A stretch of DNA of 64,000 nt from an uncultured Bacteroidales bacterium (GTDB taxonomy: Bacteria > Bacteroidota > Bacteroidia > Bacteroidales > UBA932), in NCBI GenBank assembly GCA_944326265.1, contig CALVDE010000018.1, forward strand, positions 99,147 to 163,146. Reading direction: 5' to 3'. Both the position numbers and the translations under genes were made by a program. Below the pieces are notes generated by a model, which was given only the letters and a program-made list of their open reading frames with translations, searched no databases and was not told the origin of the DNA. Of the stretch, positions 52,058 to 59,944 are shown one piece after another; the stretch's first letter is position 1; each line of letters opens with the position of its first letter.

Positions 52058-53617
52058 ATGACCAAGAGTAAATTTGTCCTGGGCATGTCCGTATTGGGAC
52101 TTCTGCCCCTTTTGTTTTTTTCATGCAGCAAACCTGACAATGAGGAGCCGCCTATGCCACCTGCTGGAGGCATTGAGAGCGTAAGTTTGTCTGTAAGCGA
52201 CACTTTGCTTACAGTGGGAGAGACGTTTGTCCTGGATGTCGTATTCACCCCGTCCGGCATCGATATCGATTCGGTTGATGGAACTTGGTCGTCGCAGAGA
52301 CCCTCGGTGGCTTCTGTTGACGAGACCGGGCTCGTGACCGCATTGGCGGAAGGCAGCACTGTAATAAAATACAGTATAGGTGATACATTGTCGGCGGAGT
52401 GTACTGTTCTCGTGCAGGCCGAAGTGTTTCCTGATGCGATAACATTGAGTCTGGAACTGACAGTGCTGAAGATAGGGGAGACTGTGGACATAGATGTCAT
52501 GACTGAGGACTCGTATGACTATACCCATCCTGATCTTGTCTGGGAATCCTCGGATGAGGAGGTTGTGACTGTTGACCAGGACGGTGTGGCTACGGCCGTG
52601 GCATTCGGTTCTGTCTGTGTCAGGGCCATGATCGGGTCGGCCGAGGCGTATTGCTATGTGGTTGTGGAAGACTCTTCGCAGCCTTCGGAGTATGATCAGA
52701 CCTGGCTCCGGGTGCCTTACCCTTATTTGGAGTATCCTACAACTTACGACAAGGTTATGGCAGCGGAGAATGCCTCGACGGAGGGTCTGCTTGTGCTTCG
52801 TAAGTTCCAGGAGGAGAAGGACGGTGTCATGTCGTTTGAGATCAGGGACTATCTTGACCACGGTCCTGTTGCTCCTATGTTCAACAATACTTTCTACGAC
52901 CTTGACGCAAAGGCAGGAGACCGCTTTGCCTGGGGGTATTGTCTCGGTATTTCCAGTGAGGATATGGTTGACGGTGTGATGGTGGAACTGATGGCTGAGC
53001 AAGGCTTTACGTGGAAGAAAAATATAGATATGACAGATGGCAGCCATGCTGCCTGGTACGCCAATGAGCCCATGAACAGGTCGGCCCTCATCTATGTTCT
53101 TCCGTACAATGACGATCCTGACCGCGTATATGGCGTTATAGAGTTCAGGGTTCTTGAGGATGACCCGATGAACGACGGCTCAGGTCCATCTGAAGGTGTC
53201 GACCTGCCGCAGAGAAATATGGATTTCGGAGCCACTATGGATGATATACGGGCCTGGGAGAGCAGTAACGGCGGTGTCCTGAATGAGGCATGGTGCTATT
53301 CTTCCAGCAATCTTGCGTACGATGTCCCTGTTGATAAGTTCAATACTTATTTCGTCAACTATGTGTTCAATGACTATACGGGTCTGTACTGGATACAGCT
53401 TTTCGGCAAGGATCCTTACCAGTTCTTCAATGAGGACGGTATGACTCTGAGAAGCGATCTTGTGGAGTCACTCAAGAATGGCGGTTATTCGGACAGGGGA
53501 GATAATTCGTGGTTCAACCCCGGCACAGGTGTCACTGTCAAGTTCGTGTTCTATGACTATGACGTGATCGCGGATGATTCATCCTATCCTACGTTCTGTG
53601 TGGAATACGAGATATGA
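52058..53617 (+). CDS. Ig-like (Big_2) surface-type lipoprotein
   Basis: The start at 52058 (MTKSKFVLGMSVLGLLPLLFF) gives a lipoprotein signal ending FFSC, followed by SKPDNEEPP, an acidic surface-export-like start. About residues 38-210 contain two bacterial Ig-like group 2 domains (VSLSVSDTLLTVGETFVLDVVF, SSQRPSVASVDETGLVTALAEGSTVIKY and VDIDVMTEDS, EVVTVDQDGVATAVAFGSVCVRA). The remainder (about 215-519), rich in aromatics, is of unknown fold. Binding or adhesion is plausible; no enzyme motif is seen. It follows the LytTR gene by 110 bases with its own promoter. Confidence 0.82.
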   Translation: MTKSKFVLGMSVLGLLPLLFFSCSKPDNEEPPMPPAGGIESVSLSVSDTLLTVGETFVLDVVFTPSGIDIDSVDGTWSSQRPSVASVDETGLVTALAEGSTVIKYSIGDTLSAECTVLVQAEVFPDAITLSLELTVLKIGETVDIDVMTEDSYDYTHPDLVWESSDEEVVTVDQDGVATAVAFGSVCVRAMIGSAEAYCYVVVEDSSQPSEYDQTWLRVPYPYLEYPTTYDKVMAAENASTEGLLVLRKFQEEKDGVMSFEIRDYLDHGPVAPMFNNTFYDLDAKAGDRFAWGYCLGISSEDMVDGVMVELMAEQGFTWKKNIDMTDGSHAAWYANEPMNRSALIYVLPYNDDPDRVYGVIEFRVLEDDPMNDGSGPSEGVDLPQRNMDFGATMDDIRAWESSNGGVLNEAWCYSSSNLAYDVPVDKFNTYFVNYVFNDYTGLYWIQLFGKDPYQFFNEDGMTLRSDLVESLKNGGYSDRGDNSWFNPGTGVTVKFVFYDYDVIADDSSYPTFCVEYEI

Positions 53618-53627
53618 GAACCTTTGC

Positions 53628-53635
53628 TATCTTTG
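53628..53635 (+). promoter_or_regulatory. -7 box of the CxxC-AraC regulator gene
   Basis: TATCTTTG lies just 8 bases before the ATG at 53644, so the predicted transcript starts within a few bases of the start codon (leaderless or nearly so). Confidence 0.6.
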
Positions 53636-53643
53636 TCCTGTAA

Positions 53644-54213
53644 ATGGACAGTAGCAGAATCATTATAAAGAACATGGTGTGCCCGCGCTGTATCGCTACA
53701 GTGCGGGACATCTTTATGAAATGCGGTGTAGTGCCCGTAGATGTCAGATTGGGGGTAGTATCGTTGTCTTCTCCGCTTACGGAAGAGAGAAAGGGACTTA
53801 TAAGGCGCAGGCTGGAGGACGCAGGTTTCGAGATGCTGGATGACAGCCGCATGAAGTGTGTGGAGCAGATCCGGGTGGGAGTCATCGAGTATGTCCGCAG
53901 TCTGGAGACACAGGAAAAGGTCCGTCTCTCGGACTATCTTCAGGACAAGTGTCACCGTGAGTACAGCGCATTGAGCAAGCTGTTCACCGAAGTACGCGGT
54001 ATGACAGTGGAGCGTTTCTGCATTCTTCAGAAGGTGGAGCTGGCCAAGGAACTGCTGTTCTACGGCGAACTTACAGTGAGTGAGATTGCGGACCGTCTGC
54101 ATTATTCCAGTACTGCGCATCTCAGTTCTCAGTTCAAGGATGTGACCGGTATGTCACCTTCCCAGTTCCGCAAGATGAGGGACGGCCGCCTGACTTCTAT
54201 AGACCAGATATAA
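53644..54213 (+). CDS. HMA-like/AraC fusion regulator, probable metal sensor
   Basis: The 189-residue protein has an N-terminal heavy-metal-associated-like domain (about 1-70) with the pair Cys13-Pro-Arg-Cys16 in KNMVCPRCIATVRDIF, as in HMA domains that bind copper or zinc, and a C-terminal AraC helix-turn-helix domain (about 90-185; LTVSEIADRLHYSSTAHLSSQFKDVTGMSPSQFRKMR). No sugar-binding domain is present. It lies 75 bases before a CPx P-type ATPase on the same strand. The simplest reading is that metal binding to the HMA part controls that pump gene. Confidence 0.85.
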   Translation: MDSSRIIIKNMVCPRCIATVRDIFMKCGVVPVDVRLGVVSLSSPLTEERKGLIRRRLEDAGFEMLDDSRMKCVEQIRVGVIEYVRSLETQEKVRLSDYLQDKCHREYSALSKLFTEVRGMTVERFCILQKVELAKELLFYGELTVSEIADRLHYSSTAHLSSQFKDVTGMSPSQFRKMRDGRLTSIDQI

Positions 54214-54255
54214 ACTTTATCCATAAATATGTAACTTTTTCCGCTGGGCTCTGCA

Positions 54256-54263
54256 TAACTTCG
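54256..54263 (+). promoter_or_regulatory. possible -7 box of the P-type ATPase gene
   Basis: TAACTTCG differs by one base from TAnnTTTG. It lies 26 bases before the ATG at 54289. Just upstream, TAACTTTTTCCGC (54232-54244) shares the TAACTT core, so the spacer may hold repeated regulator sites. Weak evidence. Confidence 0.3.
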
Positions 54264-54288
54264 CGGATGATATAATTCTTGTCAGGAT

Positions 54289-56508
54289 ATGCAGAAGAAA
54301 GAAGTATTCCCTGTTACAGGGTTGGGATGTGCGGCCTGTGCGGCCCGCGTCAGTAAGGTTCTGAACGCCCAGCCTGGAGTCATAGAGGCCAATGTCAATT
54401 ACGCCTCCGCTACTGCCATGGTGTGCTACGATACAGACAAATGTACGCCTGAGTTGCTGGGCAAGGCTGTTGCGGACAGCGGTTATGGCTTGATAACCGA
54501 TGTGGAAAACGAGGAGGATGCGGCCGAGAAGGAACGTCTTAAGCAGTACCGTGCTCTTAAATGGCAGACTGTCGGTGCCGTTGTCGGGACTGTCCCGGTA
54601 TTTGTCCTGAGTATGTTCTTCATGGATTTGCGTTGGGGGCAGTGGGTGGCGTTTGTCCTTTCTGCAACAGTGGTCTTTGTTTTTGGGAGCCGTTTCCATA
54701 TCAATGCCTGGAGACAGCTTGGCAACAGGGCTGTCAATATGGACACTCTTGTGGCCTGCAGCACAGGTGTGGCATGGATGTTCAGCACGTTCAATCTCCT
54801 TTTCCCGGGATTCTGGCTTTCCAGAGGGATAGAGCCTCATCTGTACTTCGAGGCGGCCAGTGTCATTATAGCATTCATACTTCTGGGCCGTCTGATGGAG
54901 GCTAAGGCAAAGCACAAGACAAATAAAGCCATACGCACTCTCATGGGCTTGCGTCCCAAGATGGTGACCATAGTTTCCCAGGACGGTACGGAAAAGGAGG
55001 TTCCAGTGCAGTGGGCTCATGCGGGGGATACGGTCGTTGTAAGGCCAGGCGAGCGTGTGGCCGTGGACGGTACGGTCTTCAGCGGCGCTTCCTACGTGGA
55101 TGAGAGTATGCTCAGCGGGGAGCCTGTCCCGGTAATGAAGCAGTCCGGGGACAAGGTGTTTGCCGGAACTATCAATCAGAAGGGGGCCTTCCGTATCAAG
55201 GCGGACAAGACCGGACAGGACACCGTTCTGGCACAGATAATACGTATGGTACAGGATGCCCAGGGCAGCAAGGCACCGGTGCAGAATCTGGTGGACAAGG
55301 TGGCCTCGGTGTTTGTCCCCGTGATAATGGGCATAGCCGTGACAGTCTTTCTGGCCTGGTGGGTATTTGCCCCTGAGGATGGCTTTACGCACGGTCTGTT
55401 GGCGATGATAACCGTTCTGATCATCGCGTGTCCCTGTGCCCTTGGTCTCGCTACGCCTACGGCACTGATAGTGGGTATAGGAAAGGGTGCTTCTAACGGT
55501 ATCCTCATCAAGGATGCCACCAGTCTGGAAGTTGCCCGCAATATAGACATGGTGATACTGGACAAGACCGGTACCGTCACCGAGGGACATCCGGAGGTTA
55601 CTGACCAGTATTGGACACCGGAGTCCGGCCGGTACCGTCCGGTGCTGGCCGCACTGGAGGCTCTTTCGGAGCATCCTCTGGCCGAGGCTGTAGTGACGGC
55701 CCTGCGTCCGGAACCGGATACGGAATCCCGGCCCGCTCCTGAGATAGTATCTTTCGAGAATATCCCCGGCAAGGGCGTGCGGGGCATTTGCGGCGGAACT
55801 GCGTATTTTGCCGGCAATATGGACCTGCTGCGTGAAAACGGCATCGAGCCTTCCGGGGAGTTTCTTTCCCGCTGCGGGGCCTGGGAGAGCCAGGCAAGGA
55901 CGGTGATATGGTTCGCGGACAGTGCGGAGGTCCTGGCTGTAGTGGCTGTTACGGACAGGATCAAGCCTACTTCAGCCGCAGCGGTTGCAAGGCTCAGGGA
56001 TATGGGTATCCGTACCGTCATGCTCACCGGAGACAATGAGGCTTCGGCTGCTGCAGTGGCCCGTCAGACAGGTATAGACGAGTTCCGCGCAGGAGTTCTG
56101 CCGCAGGACAAGGCCCTGTACGTCAAGCAGCTCCAGGCGGAGGGGCATAGGGTCGCAATGGTCGGGGACGGCATCAATGACAGTGCGGCTCTGGCTCAGG
56201 CGGACCTCAGCATAGCCATGGGCGGTGGAAGCGACATAGCCATCAACGCGGCCATGATCACCGTCCTGTCCTCGGATCTGATGAGAGTTCCCGAGGCAGT
56301 CCGCCTCTCGCAGCTGACTGTCCGCACCATCAGGGAGAATCTCTTCTGGGCGTTCATATACAATATCATAGCCGTCCCTGTTGCGGCCGGAATACTCTAT
56401 CCTGTAAACGGTTTCCTTCTCAATCCCATGATCGGGGGGGCGGCCATGGCCCTCAGCAGTGTAAGCGTGGTGACCAACAGTCTGCGTCTGAGAGGTATGA
56501 AATTGTAG
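54289..56508 (+). CDS. copA: copper-type heavy-metal P1B ATPase
   Basis: The 739-residue pump has one N-terminal HMA domain (Cys14 and Cys17 in [11 protein letters not shown]), eight membrane helices in the P1B pattern, the CPC metal-site motif Cys381-Pro-Cys383 in [15 protein letters not shown], the phosphorylated Asp425 in DKTGTVTEG, the TGE loop and the [20 protein letters not shown] hinge. CPC plus the C-terminal NSLRLR-type segment points to Cu(I) export (CopA), though silver is also handled. It follows the HMA/AraC regulator by 75 bases, as a regulator-pump pair. Confidence 0.92.
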   Translation: MQKKEVFPVTGLGCAACAARVSKVLNAQPGVIEANVNYASATAMVCYDTDKCTPELLGKAVADSGYGLITDVENEEDAAEKERLKQYRALKWQTVGAVVGTVPVFVLSMFFMDLRWGQWVAFVLSATVVFVFGSRFHINAWRQLGNRAVNMDTLVACSTGVAWMFSTFNLLFPGFWLSRGIEPHLYFEAASVIIAFILLGRLMEAKAKHKTNKAIRTLMGLRPKMVTIVSQDGTEKEVPVQWAHAGDTVVVRPGERVAVDGTVFSGASYVDESMLSGEPVPVMKQSGDKVFAGTINQKGAFRIKADKTGQDTVLAQIIRMVQDAQGSKAPVQNLVDKVASVFVPVIMGIAVTVFLAWWVFAPEDGFTHGLLAMITVLIIACPCALGLATPTALIVGIGKGASNGILIKDATSLEVARNIDMVILDKTGTVTEGHPEVTDQYWTPESGRYRPVLAALEALSEHPLAEAVVTALRPEPDTESRPAPEIVSFENIPGKGVRGICGGTAYFAGNMDLLRENGIEPSGEFLSRCGAWESQARTVIWFADSAEVLAVVAVTDRIKPTSAAAVARLRDMGIRTVMLTGDNEASAAAVARQTGIDEFRAGVLPQDKALYVKQLQAEGHRVAMVGDGINDSAALAQADLSIAMGGGSDIAINAAMITVLSSDLMRVPEAVRLSQLTVRTIRENLFWAFIYNIIAVPVAAGILYPVNGFLLNPMIGGAAMALSSVSVVTNSLRLRGMKL

Positions 56509-56517
56509 AAAAATCCG

Positions 56518-56525
56518 TATCTTTG
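56518..56525 (+). promoter_or_regulatory. -7 box of the M23 peptidase gene
   Basis: TATCTTTG lies 22 bases before the ATG at 56548, in the 39-base gap after copA. The -33 is weak. Confidence 0.55.
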
Positions 56526-56547
56526 AAAGAATTATAATGTTAAATTT

Positions 56548-57639
56548 ATGGCTATGAAAAAGGTTTTTGTATTGATTGTCGTCGCATCGGTATGCGGTGC
56601 GGCTCTCAGAGCGCAGAATAAAGAAGATGCTTTCGAGGCGTTCAAGCGGCAGATGAATGCGCAGGAGGAGATGTTCGGGGAGCAGCGCGAACGGGATTTC
56701 GAGGAGTTCAAGGCACGTTACTACAGTGCGTTCGAGGAATTCAAGAAGTCGTATCTGAGGTATCTCGAGGACGATGTCAAGGTCCTGGACCTGATGTCAT
56801 CGGATGACGGTCTCAGAATCGAGCCCGCCAGGCTGGCTCCCGCTCCCGTAGCTGCGGCGGATGCCGGTGCGCAGAGGAAGATTCTGGTGGACCGTATCGC
56901 AGCCGTGCCGTCCATGACTCCGGAGGAGCTTCTGCCGGTCCTCTCGTCGCAGAAGGACACTCTGGACAGGATGAGGGAGGCAGCGCAGGTTATGGAGGAG
57001 ATAGTGGCCGATATGAATACCGTGGCTGTTGAGGAGAACGACACTCCGGTGGAAGTAAGGACAGAAGTGGTGCTGGAGCCCTATGATCCGGAATATTTCA
57101 CGAGCCTGCCCGATGTGGATGAGCTGACGGTCCGGACGGAGGAAAAGCAGTCTCCGGTAGAGCAGGAAGTGAAGGCTGAACCTGCCGGCAGCTCCTCGGA
57201 TGAAAAGGCAGAGCAGCAGGCACCGGCTCAGGAGGCAGCGGCCCCGGAGCTTTCAGTACCGCACGGAAAACCCACCGAATATGTCCGCATATCCTCCCCG
57301 TTCGGTACCAGAGTCCATCCTATTACCCGTAAGAAGCATACTCACAAAGGTATAGACATGGCCGCGCCCAAGATGACCCCTATATATGCCACGGCTGACG
57401 GAGTGGTGACTTTCTCAGGACGCAACGGCGGTTACGGCAATTTCGTCAAGCTCAATCACCGCAACGGATACAAGACCGCATACGCGCACATGCACAAGAT
57501 CGCGGTCAATAAAGGTGCCGATGTCCGCAAGGGCGACCTTATCGGTTACGTCGGCACCACCGGCTCAAGCACCGGCAATCATCTGCACTACGAGGTGTAC
57601 TATCAGGATAAGCTGATAGATCCCGCAACGACATTGTAA
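56548..57639 (+). CDS. secreted M23 (LytM) metallopeptidase with coiled-coil
   Basis: The 363-residue protein has a signal peptide (MAMKKVFVLIVVASVCGAALRA; ATG 56554 is an alternative start), a charged helical/coiled-coil stretch (about 28-75: FERQ-type heptads such as EEMFGEQRERDFEEFKARYYSA), a long low-complexity acidic linker (about 170-235), and a C-terminal LytM domain (about 245-360). The zinc ligands and catalytic residues appear as HKGIDMA, YAHMHKIAV and HLHYEVYY. It cuts or binds peptidoglycan cross-bridges, or activates amidases if inactive; the H-x3-D and HxH ligands are complete, so catalysis is likely. It is followed by a terminator. Confidence 0.92.
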   Translation: MAMKKVFVLIVVASVCGAALRAQNKEDAFEAFKRQMNAQEEMFGEQRERDFEEFKARYYSAFEEFKKSYLRYLEDDVKVLDLMSSDDGLRIEPARLAPAPVAAADAGAQRKILVDRIAAVPSMTPEELLPVLSSQKDTLDRMREAAQVMEEIVADMNTVAVEENDTPVEVRTEVVLEPYDPEYFTSLPDVDELTVRTEEKQSPVEQEVKAEPAGSSSDEKAEQQAPAQEAAAPELSVPHGKPTEYVRISSPFGTRVHPITRKKHTHKGIDMAAPKMTPIYATADGVVTFSGRNGGYGNFVKLNHRNGYKTAYAHMHKIAVNKGADVRKGDLIGYVGTTGSSTGNHLHYEVYYQDKLIDPATTL

Positions 57640-57741
57640 CGTTATTGTCACCGTGATTAAACAGTCCGGCCGGTTTTGTGGCACACAGTTTGCAAGTTCT
57701 CATAACGGATAGTTTTTTCATAGGTTAAGTATTAGGTTAAG

Positions 57742-57777
57742 TAATAAAGGCTGTCGGGTTCTCCGCAGCCTTTATTA
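57742..57777. terminator. bidirectional terminator between M23 gene and galM
   Basis: TAATAAAGGCTG (57742-57753) and CAGCCTTTATTA (57766-57777) are exact reverse complements with a 12-base loop, with T-rich ends on both strands. Just before it, TAGGTTAAGTA is repeated (57721-57731 and 57734-57743, imperfectly). Confidence 0.88.
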
Positions 57778-57779
57778 TT

Positions 57780-58769
57780 TTATGCGTTCAGTCTGAAGAT
57801 TATCGTTCGGGAATAAGTCTCGCCGGGTCGCAGGACACAGGAGGGGAATTCCGGGTGGTTGGGCGCGTCGGGGAAGCCCTGGCACTCTATCGCCACGCCG
57901 TCGTAGTCGTGATAGCTGCGGCCGGACTTGCTGACCGGGGAGCCGTCGAGCCAGTTGCCGGTGTACACCTGGGCGGCAGGCTGGTCGGTCCAGACCTCCA
58001 GACGGCGGCCCGATACGGCGGAACTGAGCTCTGCGGCCAGTTTCAGACCCGGAGCACCGTCGAGTACCCAGCAGTTGTCATAGCCCTTGCCGTATTTCAG
58101 GGCCGGAAAATCAGCCTTGATGTCGCGGCCTATGGGCTTGGCCGTGCGGAAGTCCATGGGAGTGCCGTCCACGGAGGCCAGCTCTCCGGTCGGAATCAGG
58201 GCATCTGTCGTTACCAGCCAGCGTGAGGCATTGAGCTTCAGTGTATGTCCCAGAACGGAGCCGCTGTCCTCGCCGTCGAGGTTCCAGTAGGTGTGGTTGG
58301 TCAGATTGACGATGGTCGGGGCATCGGTAGTGGCTTTGAGCGAGAGGGTCAGGGAGTTGTCGTCTCTCCAGGTGTAGACGGCTTCCACGTGCATGTTTCC
58401 GGGATAGCCCTGGTCTCCGTCGGGGCTGTCGAGGGTCAGGACGGCTTCGGTGTCCGATATCCCGGCGGTTTTCCACAGCCGGTTGGAGAAGCCGTCGGGT
58501 CCGCCGTGGAGCTGGTAGCCCGGATTGTTCCTGACCAGCAGATGCTCCTTGCCGTCCAGAACGAACCGGCCTCCGTCTATGCGGTTGGCGAACCGGCCCG
58601 GAATCTTGCCGGCGCACGGTCCGTCCGCCAGGTAACTTTCCTCGTCGCGGTATCCGAGAACCACGTCCCCCATTATTCCGTTGCGGTCGGGGACTACCAC
58701 CGACACTACGCCGGCTCCTCTTTCGGTGAGCATTACTGACGCTCCGGATTTGTTGATCAGATGTATCAT
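57780..58769 (-). CDS. galM: aldose 1-epimerase (galactose mutarotase)
   Basis: GalM interconverts alpha- and beta-D-galactose before phosphorylation. The 329-residue protein has the beta-sandwich with active-site residues: the Asn/Arg stretch GKIPGRFANRIDGG, YQLHGGPDGF, the catalytic His in NLTNHTYWNLDGE, and Glu in GVAIECQGFPDAPNHPEF. It ends the minus-strand operon GH2-galK-galM, 3 bases after galK. Confidence 0.95.
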   Translation of the reverse strand: MIHLINKSGASVMLTERGAGVVSVVVPDRNGIMGDVVLGYRDEESYLADGPCAGKIPGRFANRIDGGRFVLDGKEHLLVRNNPGYQLHGGPDGFSNRLWKTAGISDTEAVLTLDSPDGDQGYPGNMHVEAVYTWRDDNSLTLSLKATTDAPTIVNLTNHTYWNLDGEDSGSVLGHTLKLNASRWLVTTDALIPTGELASVDGTPMDFRTAKPIGRDIKADFPALKYGKGYDNCWVLDGAPGLKLAAELSSAVSGRRLEVWTDQPAAQVYTGNWLDGSPVSKSGRSYHDYDGVAIECQGFPDAPNHPEFPSCVLRPGETYSRTIIFRLNA

Positions 58770-58772
58770 GGC

Positions 58773-59924
58773 TTATTCGAGTTTACGGGCACCGTCACTG
58801 ATGACCACAGGATATACTTTGGGCTCATGGCCGAACCGGGCGGCGTACTCCCTGACGGCCTTCGCGATGAACTCGTCGTAGAGTCCGTCCTTGACCAGGT
58901 TGATGGTGCAGCCGCCGAAGCCTCCGCCCATGACTCTGGAGCCGGTCACTCCGCACTCGCGGGCCAGGCTGTTGAGGAAGTCCAGTTCCGGACAGCTTAC
59001 CTCGTAGAGCCTGCTCATGCCCTCGTGTGTCGCATACATTTTCTCCCCGACGGTCTCGTAATCGTCCTTCTCGAGGGCATCGCATACATCCAGTACCCTC
59101 TGAATCTCATCTATCACATATTCGGCTCTCATGAAGTCCTCGGCGGATACCTTGTCCCTTACCTCCTCCAGCATCTGAGGCCGCACGTCCCTGAGAAACT
59201 CCACCCACGGATGGCCGGCAGCCTTGACCGCCGCCACGACATTCTCGCAGGACTGTCTGCGCCGGTTGTATGCCGAAGAGGCCAGCTCGTGCTTTACTGC
59301 AGAGTCAAGAAGCACCAGCCGGTATCCCTCGGGATGGAAAGGATAGTACCTGAACTCCATGGACCGGCAGTCAAGCCTGATCAGGCTGCCGGAGCGTCCG
59401 AAGATGGATGCGAACTGGTCCATGATGCCGCATTTGACACCGCAGTAGTTGTGCTCGGTCCTCTGGCCTATGCGCGCCAGTTCCATGGACTCAATTCCCA
59501 GCCCCAGCATATCGTTGAGAGCGTAGGCAAATGTGCTTTCCAAAGCGGCTGACGATGACATGCCGGCACCGAGAGGCACGTCGCCGGCAAATACGGCATC
59601 GAAGCCCCGGAGCAGCGGGCCACGGCTCCTGATGATCTCCATGCATACGCCGAAGACATATCTTGCCCATTGAGCTGCAGGAGCATCCGACTCATCGAAT
59701 CCGAATTCGGCTCCGTCGTTCATGTCGGCAGCCCATACCCTGACCCTGTCGGTGCCGTTGAGGCGTATCATGGCCATCATTCCCTTGTCGATGGCGCCGG
59801 GGAAGACGAAACCTCCGTTGTAGTCGGTGTGCTCGCCTATGAGGTTGATTCTTCCGGCGGAGGTGTAAATCGTGCCCGTTCCGCCGAAGTGTTCCTGAAA
59901 CAGTTTGTGAATTCTGTCTTTCAT
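58773..59924 (-). CDS. galK: galactokinase
   Basis: GalK phosphorylates alpha-D-galactose with ATP to galactose 1-phosphate. The 383-residue GHMP-family enzyme has the GRINLIGEHTDYNGGFVFP signature, the ATP loop PLGAGMSSSAALE and the third motif GSRVMGGGFGGCTINLV. Length is normal. It is transcribed 20 bases after the beta-galactosidase and 3 bases before galM. galT and galE are not in the window. Confidence 0.96.
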   Translation of the reverse strand: MKDRIHKLFQEHFGGTGTIYTSAGRINLIGEHTDYNGGFVFPGAIDKGMMAMIRLNGTDRVRVWAADMNDGAEFGFDESDAPAAQWARYVFGVCMEIIRSRGPLLRGFDAVFAGDVPLGAGMSSSAALESTFAYALNDMLGLGIESMELARIGQRTEHNYCGVKCGIMDQFASIFGRSGSLIRLDCRSMEFRYYPFHPEGYRLVLLDSAVKHELASSAYNRRRQSCENVVAAVKAAGHPWVEFLRDVRPQMLEEVRDKVSAEDFMRAEYVIDEIQRVLDVCDALEKDDYETVGEKMYATHEGMSRLYEVSCPELDFLNSLARECGVTGSRVMGGGFGGCTINLVKDGLYDEFIAKAVREYAARFGHEPKVYPVVISDGARKLE

Positions 59925-59944
59925 ATTATCAGTGTTTTTGTCAT

